Source: a virus
Virus record (IMG/VR): IMGVR_UViG_3300035670_000323
Location: 1-49,270 of that record
Strand: one strand, 5' to 3'
Length of the DNA stretch: 49,270 nt
The position numbers and the translations under genes are program-made. Below, one piece after another: positions 30,857 to 39,475 of the stretch (the stretch's first letter is position 1; every line of letters begins with the position of its first letter). The notes beneath the pieces were generated by a model that saw only the letters and a program-made list of their open reading frames with translations, ran no database searches and was not told the origin of the DNA.

Positions 30857-31561
30857 TTACAAATGGCCTTTGCGCTTGAGGGCGTTCACGACCTCGTCCC
30901 TTGTCTTTCCATAGGCCTTCATGTTGTCGGCAATCATGGCTTCCTGGTCCGCGGTGTATCCGGTCGCGGCGGTCTGCTCCGGCGTCCCGCGCGCCGACGA
31001 GAGCATATTCCTGGCGTTTGCAAACTCGGCCTGAATGTCGGCCTGGGTGACCTGACCGCTGTAATCCCCGCCGGCAATCTTCTTTTCCTTCGCCATTTTC
31101 TCGGCGACGGAGTAGATGTTTGAAGGGGCAAAGCCCGGGCCGGCTGCCGTTCCTGATGGGGGCCGGTAGGTGAGCTTGCCGTCTGCTGACACTCCGATCC
31201 TGTCTCGTTTGGACGGGTCATTGATAACCGTGTCGAAAAAGTCCATCGCTTGTTTGTGCTGACGGACCGTGTCGCGCAGTTGGATTTCCTTCTGCTTTAC
31301 GGTCACAAGTCGCATTTGGTCGAGGGCCTTCTGCGCCTTGATTTTTGATTCCGTTTCCTGGGTCTTGAGGGCCAGGGTTGCCGGGTCTGTTTCGTATTCG
31401 AGCTTTTGGAGCTCGAGCTTTGCCTTCTTGGCCTCGATTTCGTTCTTGGCCGTCTGTGTCTCGATTTCGTGCTTTTTGATCATTATGTTGAAGAGGTTGG
31501 CGGTGGCCTTCTCGGTCCCTTGAGCCAACCCTTCAAGAATACCCAAACCTACGTCGCTCAT
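30857..31561 (-). CDS. Probable internal virion (ejection) protein, coiled coil
   Basis: 234 aa; ATG at 31561 with AGGAGG. Residues about 25-105 are a nearly continuous Lys/Glu/Gln/Thr coiled coil (KNEIEAKKAKLELQKLEYET), followed by a Gly/Pro-rich and helical C-terminus. It lies directly upstream of the giant gene, with only the stop and start adjoining (TAAATG), in the position of podovirus internal core proteins. Charged, helical and without signal peptide, it fits an ejected core component; this is positional inference. Confidence 0.6.
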   Translation of the reverse strand: MSDVGLGILEGLAQGTEKATANLFNIMIKKHEIETQTAKNEIEAKKAKLELQKLEYETDPATLALKTQETESKIKAQKALDQMRLVTVKQKEIQLRDTVRQHKQAMDFFDTVINDPSKRDRIGVSADGKLTYRPPSGTAAGPGFAPSNIYSVAEKMAKEKKIAGGDYSGQVTQADIQAEFANARNMLSSARGTPEQTAATGYTADQEAMIADNMKAYGKTRDEVVNALKRKGHL

Positions 31562-31570
31562 GGTAGCCTC

Positions 31571-32251
31571 CTATGCGAATATCGTTGCGAGCGCAAACGG
31601 GTTATCCGCGATATTCGAGGTTCCCTTTGAACCGCCGGCGGCGCCCATAAAGGCTTTTGCTATAGTGTTCATGCCGTAGATATTCGAGGCCGCGCCCACC
31701 GCGCTCGAGAGGATATTCGACCACATGGACGTTTTGGCCGCCTTGTTCTTGGCGTCGAGCTCTGCCTGTTGAGAGGCCTGGCTCGATTCGATCTGCGCCT
31801 TCCCAAGAGCGTAGTTGTTTTTCGCGCCCATGTATTGAAGCGACCGACCGCTGACACCGCCAACGGTATCGAGGCCGGCTCCGAGCAAACGCACCTTGCC
31901 CTCGTTTGCGCGAACAAGGTCCTCCCACCGAAGTTGTTTTGTCACGTCCGCGGTTGCCTTCGACACGGCTGACAGGACGGCGCCGCCGGGAGCTCCGGTC
32001 TTGGCCGCGAGCTCGAGCGCGCTTCGCTCAATGTCGCGGTTTGTCATGCGAACCACGTCCTCAAAGGCCTGGCCTCCGGTTTCGCCTATCGACTTGTAAT
32101 AATCGTTTGGCTTGCCGGCGAGCAGGTTTGAGCCAAAATCATAGAGCTCGTCTTGTGTCTTTCCGAAGAGAGGATCGTCGGCCCACGCGGGGATAGTGGG
32201 GAAATTGATGGTGGTCGACTTGTCTTTCTTTCCGAATCCGAGGAATGCCAT
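31571..32251 (-). CDS. Probable internal virion protein with Ala/Gly-rich hydrophobic end
   Basis: 226 aa; the ATG at 32251 (MAFLGFGKKDKSTTINF) has AGGGGGA upstream. It has a helical middle (RDIERSALELAAKTGAPGGA, then SAVSKATADVTKQL) and a C-terminus with weakly hydrophobic Gly/Ala segments (WSNILSSAVGAASNIYG, AFMGAAGGSKGT). Such segments occur in podovirus ejection proteins that insert into the host membrane. It precedes the coiled-coil protein and giant protein; the three probably travel together. Confidence 0.6.
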   Translation of the reverse strand: MAFLGFGKKDKSTTINFPTIPAWADDPLFGKTQDELYDFGSNLLAGKPNDYYKSIGETGGQAFEDVVRMTNRDIERSALELAAKTGAPGGAVLSAVSKATADVTKQLRWEDLVRANEGKVRLLGAGLDTVGGVSGRSLQYMGAKNNYALGKAQIESSQASQQAELDAKNKAAKTSMWSNILSSAVGAASNIYGMNTIAKAFMGAAGGSKGTSNIADNPFALATIFA

Positions 32252-32252
32252 T

Positions 32253-32624
32253 TTAGTCCCCCTGCTCGGTGACTTGCTCAAAAACCACACCCTCGGCTTT
32301 GAGCGAATCCATCGCGAGCTTTCTCATACGACGCTTGATCGCCTTTTCTTCCTGGCTCAGTTTCTTTTTCGCGTTTTCGGCGGCGTCCTCTTCGGGCGTG
32401 TTCACATGGGCGCTCACGACGCCGTTGGAGTATTCCGCTTTTCGTAGCGGAATGTCCTGGGTCGATTTCACTTGCAATTCACCCCGCGATTCCATCCCGG
32501 TTTGATAGTAAGGTTTCCCCTGCTTATCAATGACCTTTCCGTCCTTATCCACAAGGTAGTAAAAGTCTTGTGCAAAAGCCGGTGTTGCCATAAATAATAC
32601 AACAAAAACGAGCATTTTTCTCAT
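32253..32624 (-). CDS. Secreted hypothetical protein, 123 aa
   Basis: ATG at 32624 with AAGGAG eight bases upstream. A clear Sec signal MRKMLVFVVLFMATPAFA ends in an AFA-QD cleavage site. The mature part is charged, with a DKDG start and a coiled-coil C-terminus (AENAKKKLSQEEKAIKRR). No family recognised. It sits between tail-collar and internal-virion genes, which makes a periplasmic destination unexpected. Confidence 0.65.
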   Translation of the reverse strand: MRKMLVFVVLFMATPAFAQDFYYLVDKDGKVIDKQGKPYYQTGMESRGELQVKSTQDIPLRKAEYSNGVVSAHVNTPEEDAAENAKKKLSQEEKAIKRRMRKLAMDSLKAEGVVFEQVTEQGD

Positions 32625-33434
32625 TTATTCCACTCCTTGCCGCATGATGAACGCGAGCGCGTAGTATTTCGGGTATTTGTGTGTGTGTGTTGATTCTGAT
32701 TCGCTTGAGCCGTCGGTGCCGTCCGGCTGCTCCTTCGCTGAATCGCTCGCGTCCGCAGTTCTTAGAGTGGAGCCCGAGCCGGTCAAGTCACCGCCATACG
32801 TCCCAACCGCGCCAACCGTCGAGCCGCTCTTGGTGCCAATAACAAACCGGTCCGATAGGTCCGGCGTTCCGTTGGTGCCATCGCAAAGCACATAGCCGGG
32901 CGGGATACTCGAGAGGTAGCCCGAGAACATCTCGATAATGCCGCCGATTTCAATGTCGCCGGATGAGTTGTTGTAGAAGGATCCGAGCTTGCGGTAGTAG
33001 GTCGCGCCGGTCGGAGTTGTCGACGACGCGCTGATTAGGATTGTGAATCCGTCAATGTCGGTGTCTGCGACAGCATAATAATAATAGACGGTGCTGTTGG
33101 CCTCGGCGCCGGTGTCAATATCCGACCATGTCACGGTCGTCGCCGAGGTGTTGGAGCGCATTTTTCGGACCGTGCCGGCCGCGTTGGAAATCATCACGTC
33201 GCCGGCCGACACCTTGAATTGGCTCGCGCTGTCGTAGTAGCCGTATGCGCCCGTGCGATAATTCTTGAGCATACGGTCCAGGGCTCCGTTATTTTCTTGG
33301 ACAATAGTGTCGATGTCCGAGCGTTGGTCGGATCCCTGTGGTGCTGTCTTATCCCATTGGTCGGCCGCCAACACCGGCGACACAACCGTCGCCAGGAGGA
33401 GCGCGACGCCGATAATACGCTTCCATGCCTTCAT
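32625..33434 (-). CDS. Signal-peptide-bearing tail fibre protein with tail-collar domain
   Basis: 269 aa; ATG at 33434 with GGGAGGGC. The N-terminus MKAWKRIIGVALLLATVVSP followed by VLAADQ is a Sec signal. The C-terminal part is a phage tail-collar domain: GGIIEMFSGYLSSIPPGYVL, CDGTNGTPDLSDRFVIG and a final THTHKYPKYYALAFIMR. Tail-collar proteins form the tips of receptor-binding fibres. Having an export signal on this domain is unusual, because fibres normally assemble in the cytoplasm. Alternatives are a surface-exported decoy or an adhesin. Confidence 0.8.
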   Translation of the reverse strand: MKAWKRIIGVALLLATVVSPVLAADQWDKTAPQGSDQRSDIDTIVQENNGALDRMLKNYRTGAYGYYDSASQFKVSAGDVMISNAAGTVRKMRSNTSATTVTWSDIDTGAEANSTVYYYYAVADTDIDGFTILISASSTTPTGATYYRKLGSFYNNSSGDIEIGGIIEMFSGYLSSIPPGYVLCDGTNGTPDLSDRFVIGTKSGSTVGAVGTYGGDLTGSGSTLRTADASDSAKEQPDGTDGSSESESTHTHKYPKYYALAFIMRQGVE

Positions 33435-33436
33435 GT

Positions 33437-33640
33437 TTAATGCCCTCCCGCTGTTAGTCTTGTTTCGTGGTCCGCGAGCTCTGCCCTGATTTGCCTTAAT
33501 TCTTCATTCAAAACCGGTAGCGATTCGTCTTTGAATGACGTTATCGTTTCCCCGTTAGAGAAAACAGGCAACGGCCCAATCGCGCCGCCCAATACGACGC
33601 CCAACAAAAACGCGCTAATTATTGATAGGTTCAACCGCAT
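33437..33640 (-). CDS. 67-aa membrane-anchored coiled-coil protein
   Basis: ATG at 33640, CGAGGTG upstream, starting within the end of the 813-aa gene in another frame. One hydrophobic N-terminal segment (MRLNLSIISAFLLGVVLGGA) is followed by a short coiled coil (NEELRQIRAELADHETRL). It resembles a spanin-like or anchored chaperone layout. It is placed between tail genes; function unknown. Confidence 0.55.
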   Translation of the reverse strand: MRLNLSIISAFLLGVVLGGAIGPLPVFSNGETITSFKDESLPVLNEELRQIRAELADHETRLTAGGH

Positions 33641-36056
33641 AGAGCACCTCGATTTTATCCACGTTCCAAACGGTTGTGCCGCTCTCCGTGATGTTAAGTT
33701 TCCAGAATTGCCCGACTGGCGCGCCCTGCGTTGCTGTGTTTGCCGGCGTGTAGTGCACATAGATTTTGTTGGTATTGTCGCCCTGGTAATTGTCCTCTCC
33801 AAGAGTGACCGTGTTCGCTGACGGGTCCTGTGATAGATCGATGGTGAAAGAGTTGTCAACGTCGTCCTGGTCGTTACGGTAATTGACCGTCATGGTTCCG
33901 TCGGTCCCGCGGTAGAATACCTTGATTCTGCGGATCCACTTCTTGAATCCTGGGGCCTGGAAGTCTCTCCAACCGCTCTCCCAAATACTCGGGATTGTCG
34001 TTTCGGCCTCATCGCCAGACCGCTCATAAGTGATTTTAAACATATAGCCGTCGTTGACGTAGAGCTCCGGGGTTACCGTGATGTCTGACGTTGAAAGCGA
34101 AATCTTGACCTGAATGTAGACGCTCGCCGTTACGGCTGAAATATCCGAGCCGGCGGGGTTGGTGAATGACGATGAGTAGGACGCGGCGGCCAGGGCGCCG
34201 AGTGTGGCCCCGGTCCTGATTTGGAAGGTGACGTCCCCGTAGCTATTCAGGTCCTCGTTCCATTGTAGAAGCGTAAGGCCTGTGGCGTTGATTTGGTAGG
34301 CCGGGCTCGTCCAGGTGCCGGAGGTGGCGAGCCGGTCGATGATTCCAGTTTCCGTGTCGATGGTGCCGGCCGAGCCTCCGTCAATAGTCTCGTCCTCGCC
34401 GATCGAAAGAACGGGGGACGTTTCTTCCCCGCTGGATACGGTCGCCGAAAAAGTGCCGGCGTCGAGCTCGCTTTTTAGATTTTTGATGAGGATGGGCGTG
34501 GCCGCTTCCTGGGCGAATATCCTACCGGTTGTGTCTGACGCTCCCTCGTAGAGAATGCCGAAGTCCGTGCCGGATGAGAATGTCGCAAAGCAGTTGACGT
34601 TTCGCGTGTCCACGCTATACGCGTCACGGGTCGTGTCATAGACAAGCACCCTGTCGTTGTGGGTGGCGCCGGTCGATCGCGAGGTATACGCGAGCTGATA
34701 CTCGTTTTTGAACCACATCCCCCAGGCGTTGTCCAGGGCGACCTCGAGAATGTCCCTGATTTTCGGCGTAACTGCGTCTGAAATGAGCGAAGAGTATTGG
34801 CCATTGAAATTATATAGCCCATCCCGGCCAACATAGAAGATGCCGACCGGGGTATTGGCGACGGAATAGGGAGCCGGACACCCTACGAAAGAAAGCGGCG
34901 CGGAGGCTTGCCATGTCGACGTGTCGCCTTCCGTATAAAACTTTTGGATGGTGTTCGTTTTCCCGACCGTGAGAATGCCGAGCTGTTCCTTGAGGAAGGT
35001 AATCGCGTCGCCGTCATTCCTTCGGATAGAGACATAGTCGGTCGGGTCGAATACGTCGGGGTTAAAAAGGTCGGACCAATAAATGTTTGAAGGGTCCGTG
35101 TTGTTTCCGGTTGCAAAAAGACGCTCTTTATGGATGAGGTTGTATTTGCCTTTCGGTGGCGTTCCGTTGACGCCGGCCGATACCGTTGCCCAGGTTGGCG
35201 CGGCGTCCGCTGTAATTGTTGCGTCTGCGACGTTGTCAATGTAGGTGGTTGTCGTGTTGTCTGCGATTGAGCCGACCTGGTAGTAGCTTGTGGCCGCTTC
35301 GGCGGCTGCCTGGCTTGCCTGTCCTTCGGTCCGGTAGATATAGCGCGTCGTCGTGCCCGTTGGCCCAAGCGGGACATCGGTTAGCTTCGCGGCCTTGAAT
35401 GTTGAGCCGGTCTTGAGCGCGTTGGTCCTGGCTGTGGAGTAAATATAGGTCGAGCCGTCGTAGTAAGCAATTCGCCAGGTATACCAGGAGGTCGCGTCGA
35501 GGTTTGAGCCGGTATCGAGCTCTGCGAATGGCGCTCCCAGGTCTGCGGTAACCGCCGTTGCGGTCCTGGCCTCTTCGGTGTCGTCGGTTATAAGCGTCTT
35601 TCCGTCGTATTTTTGGGTGTTGTCGTAGCCGTTTGAGGCGATCAGAATGTCTTTGTAGGTGGAGAATTGCCATCGCTTGCCGTCGGTAAGGCCGGTCTTG
35701 ATGGTCTGAAACGTGCCGGCGGTATCGTCGCCGACGTAGAGCTTTGTTGAGCTCGCGGCGATCAGTTTCTTTGTGCCGTCTGATTTGTAGTAACGGTAAA
35801 GGCCGTTGACCGCAGCGCTCGAGCCAATGGTCCCATAATTCAGGACAGAGGGCCGCTTGGCGACTGTGCCGTAGGCGTTGTTGAACCGGACGTTCTGCGC
35901 GATCGTTCCCTGGTTGTCGCCGACCACATAGGGCGAAGCGTGGTCGTTCAAGCCCTTCTCGAACGAGCTTATGACGTAGGAGCGCGTCGCCTCTTCCGCG
36001 AATCCTACCCCCGAAAAGAGATAGGCGAATAAAACAAAAAGCGAGAGTTTTTTCAT
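33615..36056 (-). CDS. Tail/connector (nozzle- or stabilisation-type) protein with Sec signal
   Basis: 813 aa; ATG at 36056 makes ATGA with the adaptor gene's stop. MKKLSLFVLFAYLFSGVGFA is a textbook signal sequence with a VGFA-EE cleavage site. The mature N-terminus (SFEKGLNDHASPYVVGDNQG, then NVRFNNAYGTVAKRPS) and many Thr/Ser/Asp-rich beta segments fit podovirus tail-nozzle or P22 gp10-type stabilisation proteins, which follow the adaptor. A cytoplasmically assembled connector should not carry an export signal. Function is by analogy; the signal is directly visible. Confidence 0.65.
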   Translation of the reverse strand: MKKLSLFVLFAYLFSGVGFAEEATRSYVISSFEKGLNDHASPYVVGDNQGTIAQNVRFNNAYGTVAKRPSVLNYGTIGSSAAVNGLYRYYKSDGTKKLIAASSTKLYVGDDTAGTFQTIKTGLTDGKRWQFSTYKDILIASNGYDNTQKYDGKTLITDDTEEARTATAVTADLGAPFAELDTGSNLDATSWYTWRIAYYDGSTYIYSTARTNALKTGSTFKAAKLTDVPLGPTGTTTRYIYRTEGQASQAAAEAATSYYQVGSIADNTTTTYIDNVADATITADAAPTWATVSAGVNGTPPKGKYNLIHKERLFATGNNTDPSNIYWSDLFNPDVFDPTDYVSIRRNDGDAITFLKEQLGILTVGKTNTIQKFYTEGDTSTWQASAPLSFVGCPAPYSVANTPVGIFYVGRDGLYNFNGQYSSLISDAVTPKIRDILEVALDNAWGMWFKNEYQLAYTSRSTGATHNDRVLVYDTTRDAYSVDTRNVNCFATFSSGTDFGILYEGASDTTGRIFAQEAATPILIKNLKSELDAGTFSATVSSGEETSPVLSIGEDETIDGGSAGTIDTETGIIDRLATSGTWTSPAYQINATGLTLLQWNEDLNSYGDVTFQIRTGATLGALAAASYSSSFTNPAGSDISAVTASVYIQVKISLSTSDITVTPELYVNDGYMFKITYERSGDEAETTIPSIWESGWRDFQAPGFKKWIRRIKVFYRGTDGTMTVNYRNDQDDVDNSFTIDLSQDPSANTVTLGEDNYQGDNTNKIYVHYTPANTATQGAPVGQFWKLNITESGTTVWNVDKIEVLYAVEPINN

Positions 36057-36757
36057 CGGACGGCCGGGCCCCCGTATTTGTTGTATCGGCTGTTCTGGAT
36101 GGCAAGATTACGCATGAGAAGGCCGGTAACGCGCTCGATCTCATTGTCGTAATCCTTGCGCGCGCCCAGGATTTCGGCCTCGCCTTTATTTAGGATAAAC
36201 TGCGCCTGCCACCGGAAATGAAGAACGATTGCCATGTCCAGGACGGTTAAATGCTCATACTCGGAGGTCCCATAGAACGGATAATTCGTGTCGTCGGCCA
36301 TGTTGTAAGCCTTCTGCCCGAAGTAAAGCCAAAAGGCGTTGGCGAGGCTCGCGCTTGGCTTCGGGTGAATGACCAGGTCCGAGCCTTCCTGGGCGAAATA
36401 CTGCGGGGCGTCGCTGTCCGCGTCGCGCCAATTTGCGATATTTTCGTCGAGCCACTTAATTGACACCGGGATCAGTTGCTTATAGTCCGGCGTGTCGGCC
36501 GTTCCCTGGTTCCAATAGAGCCCGGGAGGGCCGATAACACAAAACCGGCTGACGACCGTATTAAGGCTGTATTTCTGTTGGTCCGCGACCGCATTAAACT
36601 TGCTGTCCGTGATGAGGGCGCAGGTAAGATAGGCTGTTTCGTCGGCCGCTTTCTGAACCATGAGGTCGATCGTCGGCTTCCCACCCGATATTTCGCTGAC
36701 TTTTAGGCCGGCCGCGAAGGCCATCGCCAAGTTTTCAAGATTTGCCCGTGTTGCCAT
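36053..36757 (-). CDS. Head-to-tail adaptor protein
   Basis: 234 aa; ATG at 36757 with GGGAGGAA. It starts MATRANLENLAMAFAAGLKV and has the repeated aromatic, Pro-rich pattern of podovirus adaptors (IPVSIKWLDENIANWRD, APQYFAQEGSDLVIHPKPS) and a helical C-terminus that ends AIQNSRYNKYGG. It has no signal peptide and directly precedes the tail/nozzle gene. It would bridge portal and tail. Confidence 0.65.
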   Translation of the reverse strand: MATRANLENLAMAFAAGLKVSEISGGKPTIDLMVQKAADETAYLTCALITDSKFNAVADQQKYSLNTVVSRFCVIGPPGLYWNQGTADTPDYKQLIPVSIKWLDENIANWRDADSDAPQYFAQEGSDLVIHPKPSASLANAFWLYFGQKAYNMADDTNYPFYGTSEYEHLTVLDMAIVLHFRWQAQFILNKGEAEILGARKDYDNEIERVTGLLMRNLAIQNSRYNKYGGPAVR

Positions 36758-36766
36758 AATTCCTCC

Positions 36767-39475
36767 CTATGAAAAACTGACCGGACCGCTAAAAGAACGC
36801 GGCCCCGAGTGTCGCCCGTGCGCAACCTGCGCGGCTTCCGTCTGACAAGTGCTTGAGCACCCATCGCCGTTGTCGGTATTGTTGTCGTCGCATTGCTCAA
36901 GATACTCGACAATGCCGTTTCCGCAAACCGGGTTCTCGATTTGGCACGTTGCCGAGCAACCATCAAGCGGGTCCGTATTGCCGTCGTCGCATTGCTCAAG
37001 ATACTCCACGATAGAGTTGCCGCACGTTGGCGTTTCGGTCTGACAAGTGCTTGAGCACCCGTCTAAATTATCGGTGTTCCCGTCGTCGCATGATTCGCCG
37101 GCCTCAATAATCGAGTTTCCGCACACCGAGCCGCCTCCGGCTTCGGTTATTGTTATCCCGGTAATTTGGTTGTAGGTGGTTGACGCGGTTCCGTCGTAAT
37201 ACTCGGCCACCTTGATCCCGTCCTGGTCCTGGGTTTCGATGTAAAAGACGCCTGTAACCCCTGCCGTGACGGGGTTCTTCACGTTTGAAATGGTGAACGT
37301 ATAGGTGCCCGGAAACTCCGACTGGCCATCTCCAACGCGCGTTGCCGTAATGGATTGACCGGAAACCGCACTTGTCCATGTTCCTGAAATCGTCGAGCTT
37401 GAAACCGTTGAGGCGGCTCCCGAAGAAAGGGTGTATGTCGCAGGGAAGGTAAACTTAATTTTCCAATTATAGAGCAGGGCCGTTACCTTCTCGGGCATGG
37501 TGAACGTGACCGTATAGGTTACGACCTGGCCGGCCACATAGCTCGACGGCACGACCGATACGCTTGTGAGGCCGGCGTAGTCTTTGTGATAACCCATGTC
37601 CATATTGACGGAAATATCGTCGATGGCCCCGCTCGCGCGCGTGGACCCGCGCACACCTTTTGGCCCGATGTCGTAAGAGACAGTCGCCGGCAACCAAGCT
37701 GGAATGGTGTAAGGTGTTTCGGTCCCCGCGTCTATGGCCGGAGAGCCGTCGCCGAGCGCCGGGTTTGCAGAATCTCCGTTGTTCACGAGCAGAGGGTCGG
37801 AATTGATAGAGTTAGCGTCCTCTCCGGTTGCGCTTTGGAAGCCTGCCAGGGTATAAAAGGGCGAGCCTCCACCGCTCGAGGCCCAAAGGTTTGTCGATCC
37901 CCCGCGGCGATAGTAGATGTTGTAGTCGGCCTCCATAGCCGTTGTTAGCGTGCTCCCAATTCCGTAGGCGTAGACGTAGGCCGAATCCGCAACAATCACA
38001 TTGTTTTTGAATTGGAGGTTGTGAGCTGTCGGGTCTATTGAGCCGAACGAGTAGACCATATCGAACGTGCCGGCGTCGTAGGCGAGAATCGTGTTGTTTA
38101 TCCAATTATGGTTGTAGTTGTTATTCGGCTTGGTGTTGCCGTCCGGTGGGCATTCACTTGTAGAGGCGTAGCATATTTCCTGGGATCCGATTGCGGCCCA
38201 ATGGGTCTTATAGATGAGCGAATTGATAACATAGGCGTTTTCGACCGGCTTCGTGGTCGGGTGCTCGCTTCCCAATAAAATGCCGGTCCTGGCGTTGCCG
38301 GCGGTGCCCGACCCAACCCCGCTGCTGTATGCGTGGACGCCGTAGAAAAACACCTCGCTTGCCCCGTCTGCGTAAATGTTGGCGTCGTATGATGGGTCTG
38401 ATTTGGCGAGGCCGTTGTTCGTTACCTCCGTTCGCATCAACCCGCTGTGGGTTACGTTTGTTGCCGCGTTAAAGTCGAGAAAATCTACGCCGGCCATAAA
38501 ATTGTCATGGCTGAAAGGGCGGCTTCCACCGATATAGCCGACGGCCCACATATACGGACCACCCCAGGATGTCCACCCCTGTCCAGAGCCCCCTCCGCCG
38601 TTCGCGCCGGCGGCGTTATACGCGTATTCGTCGTAGTAGTTAACGCCATCAGAGCACGCCCCGAGGAATCCCAGGTGCCAACACAGAAAACCATCCTGAC
38701 CGGCTCCGATAACGCGGACACCCGCCGACCTATCGCCGACGCCGTTGAACGAAAACCCGACCCCGTTTGCCCCCAAAACCGTGATGTCGCGGAAATACTG
38801 ATAGCTCGAGTAATCCTCGTCCTCTGCTCCGCGCAGAAGGCCGTGGGATCCGTCGCCGGATGAGTGCGAGAAATTGCCAATGCGGACGTTGGAAGTGGCC
38901 GGGTCCGCGTCGCCTGGCAGGTGAATATAAAGCGTTGTGCCTGACCGCTTGTATGTCCCGGCCGGAAGCGTCGTAACCGTTCCTGACCAATAACCGAGCG
39001 CTCCATGACTACCGCCAATGGTGTATGCGACAGTCTTTAGGTGGGTTTGGCTTTGGCCGGTTATGCTGTAAATGCCGCCTCCGGTATTGGTCCACCCGCC
39101 AGAAGTTACTGCCGCGCCGGCCAAAATAGGGTTTTCGCCCGTTCCGTATGCCTGAATGTAGATAGGGTTTCCAGAGCACCCCTGGCTCTTTACCTCAACC
39201 TCTGCCTCGGATCCTTCCCATACGTCGCCGCGCTTGAAGTTTATTGTGTCTCCGCACGAAAGCGCGCCGGTGTTGTCGAGGGTGGTGCCTTTAAAATCAT
39301 GGCACGGGTGGGCCTGCGAGCACGAGTAAAGACCTTGATTCGCGTTGTCGCCGGTAGAGCTCGAAAAATAATAGTGTGTCGGCACTCCTTGAACGGCCGT
39401 CGTGAAGATGGCGGCCAATGGCGCGAACGCGAGCCAAGACAGAACGATATAGGCTATTTTTTTGTGTGTTTTCAC
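36767..39475 (-). CDS. Secreted beta-helix protein with DUF4215 Cys-rich repeats (GTG start)
   Basis: 902 aa. The GTG at 39475 makes GTGA with the upstream stop. A signal segment (VKTHKKIAYIVLSWLAFAPL) is followed by a right-handed beta-helix type region (PTHYYFSSSTGDNANQG, CGDTINFKRGDVWEG), an Ig-like region (about 640-790), and three tandem DUF4215 (Myxococcus Cys-rich) repeats of the type CGNSIIEAGESCDDGNTDNL and GCSSTCQ, then a short Ser-rich end. Beta-helix proteins are typical fibres or depolymerases that bind polysaccharide. The DUF4215 repeats are disulfide-bonded and usually on secreted bacterial proteins, so oxidising export is implied. Confidence 0.75.
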   Translation of the reverse strand: MKTHKKIAYIVLSWLAFAPLAAIFTTAVQGVPTHYYFSSSTGDNANQGLYSCSQAHPCHDFKGTTLDNTGALSCGDTINFKRGDVWEGSEAEVEVKSQGCSGNPIYIQAYGTGENPILAGAAVTSGGWTNTGGGIYSITGQSQTHLKTVAYTIGGSHGALGYWSGTVTTLPAGTYKRSGTTLYIHLPGDADPATSNVRIGNFSHSSGDGSHGLLRGAEDEDYSSYQYFRDITVLGANGVGFSFNGVGDRSAGVRVIGAGQDGFLCWHLGFLGACSDGVNYYDEYAYNAAGANGGGGSGQGWTSWGGPYMWAVGYIGGSRPFSHDNFMAGVDFLDFNAATNVTHSGLMRTEVTNNGLAKSDPSYDANIYADGASEVFFYGVHAYSSGVGSGTAGNARTGILLGSEHPTTKPVENAYVINSLIYKTHWAAIGSQEICYASTSECPPDGNTKPNNNYNHNWINNTILAYDAGTFDMVYSFGSIDPTAHNLQFKNNVIVADSAYVYAYGIGSTLTTAMEADYNIYYRRGGSTNLWASSGGGSPFYTLAGFQSATGEDANSINSDPLLVNNGDSANPALGDGSPAIDAGTETPYTIPAWLPATVSYDIGPKGVRGSTRASGAIDDISVNMDMGYHKDYAGLTSVSVVPSSYVAGQVVTYTVTFTMPEKVTALLYNWKIKFTFPATYTLSSGAASTVSSSTISGTWTSAVSGQSITATRVGDGQSEFPGTYTFTISNVKNPVTAGVTGVFYIETQDQDGIKVAEYYDGTASTTYNQITGITITEAGGGSVCGNSIIEAGESCDDGNTDNLDGCSSTCQTETPTCGNSIVEYLEQCDDGNTDPLDGCSATCQIENPVCGNGIVEYLEQCDDNNTDNGDGCSSTCQTEAAQVAHGRHSGPRSFSGPVSFS
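36840..37120 (-). repeat. Three tandem DUF4215 Cys-rich repeats
   Basis: Within the 902-aa protein, three units of about 35 aa each share CGN(S/G)I-E--E-CDD-NTD--DGCS-TCQ. The DNA repeats are also near-identical on the plus strand (for example TCGCATTGCTCAAGATACTC twice), so the copies arose recently by duplication. Confidence 0.9.

Noticed and set aside
33641-33859. Longer version of the 67-aa membrane protein
   Set aside because: The extension overlaps the 813-aa gene, is extremely Arg/Thr-rich like a frame shadow, and would bury the natural membrane segment.
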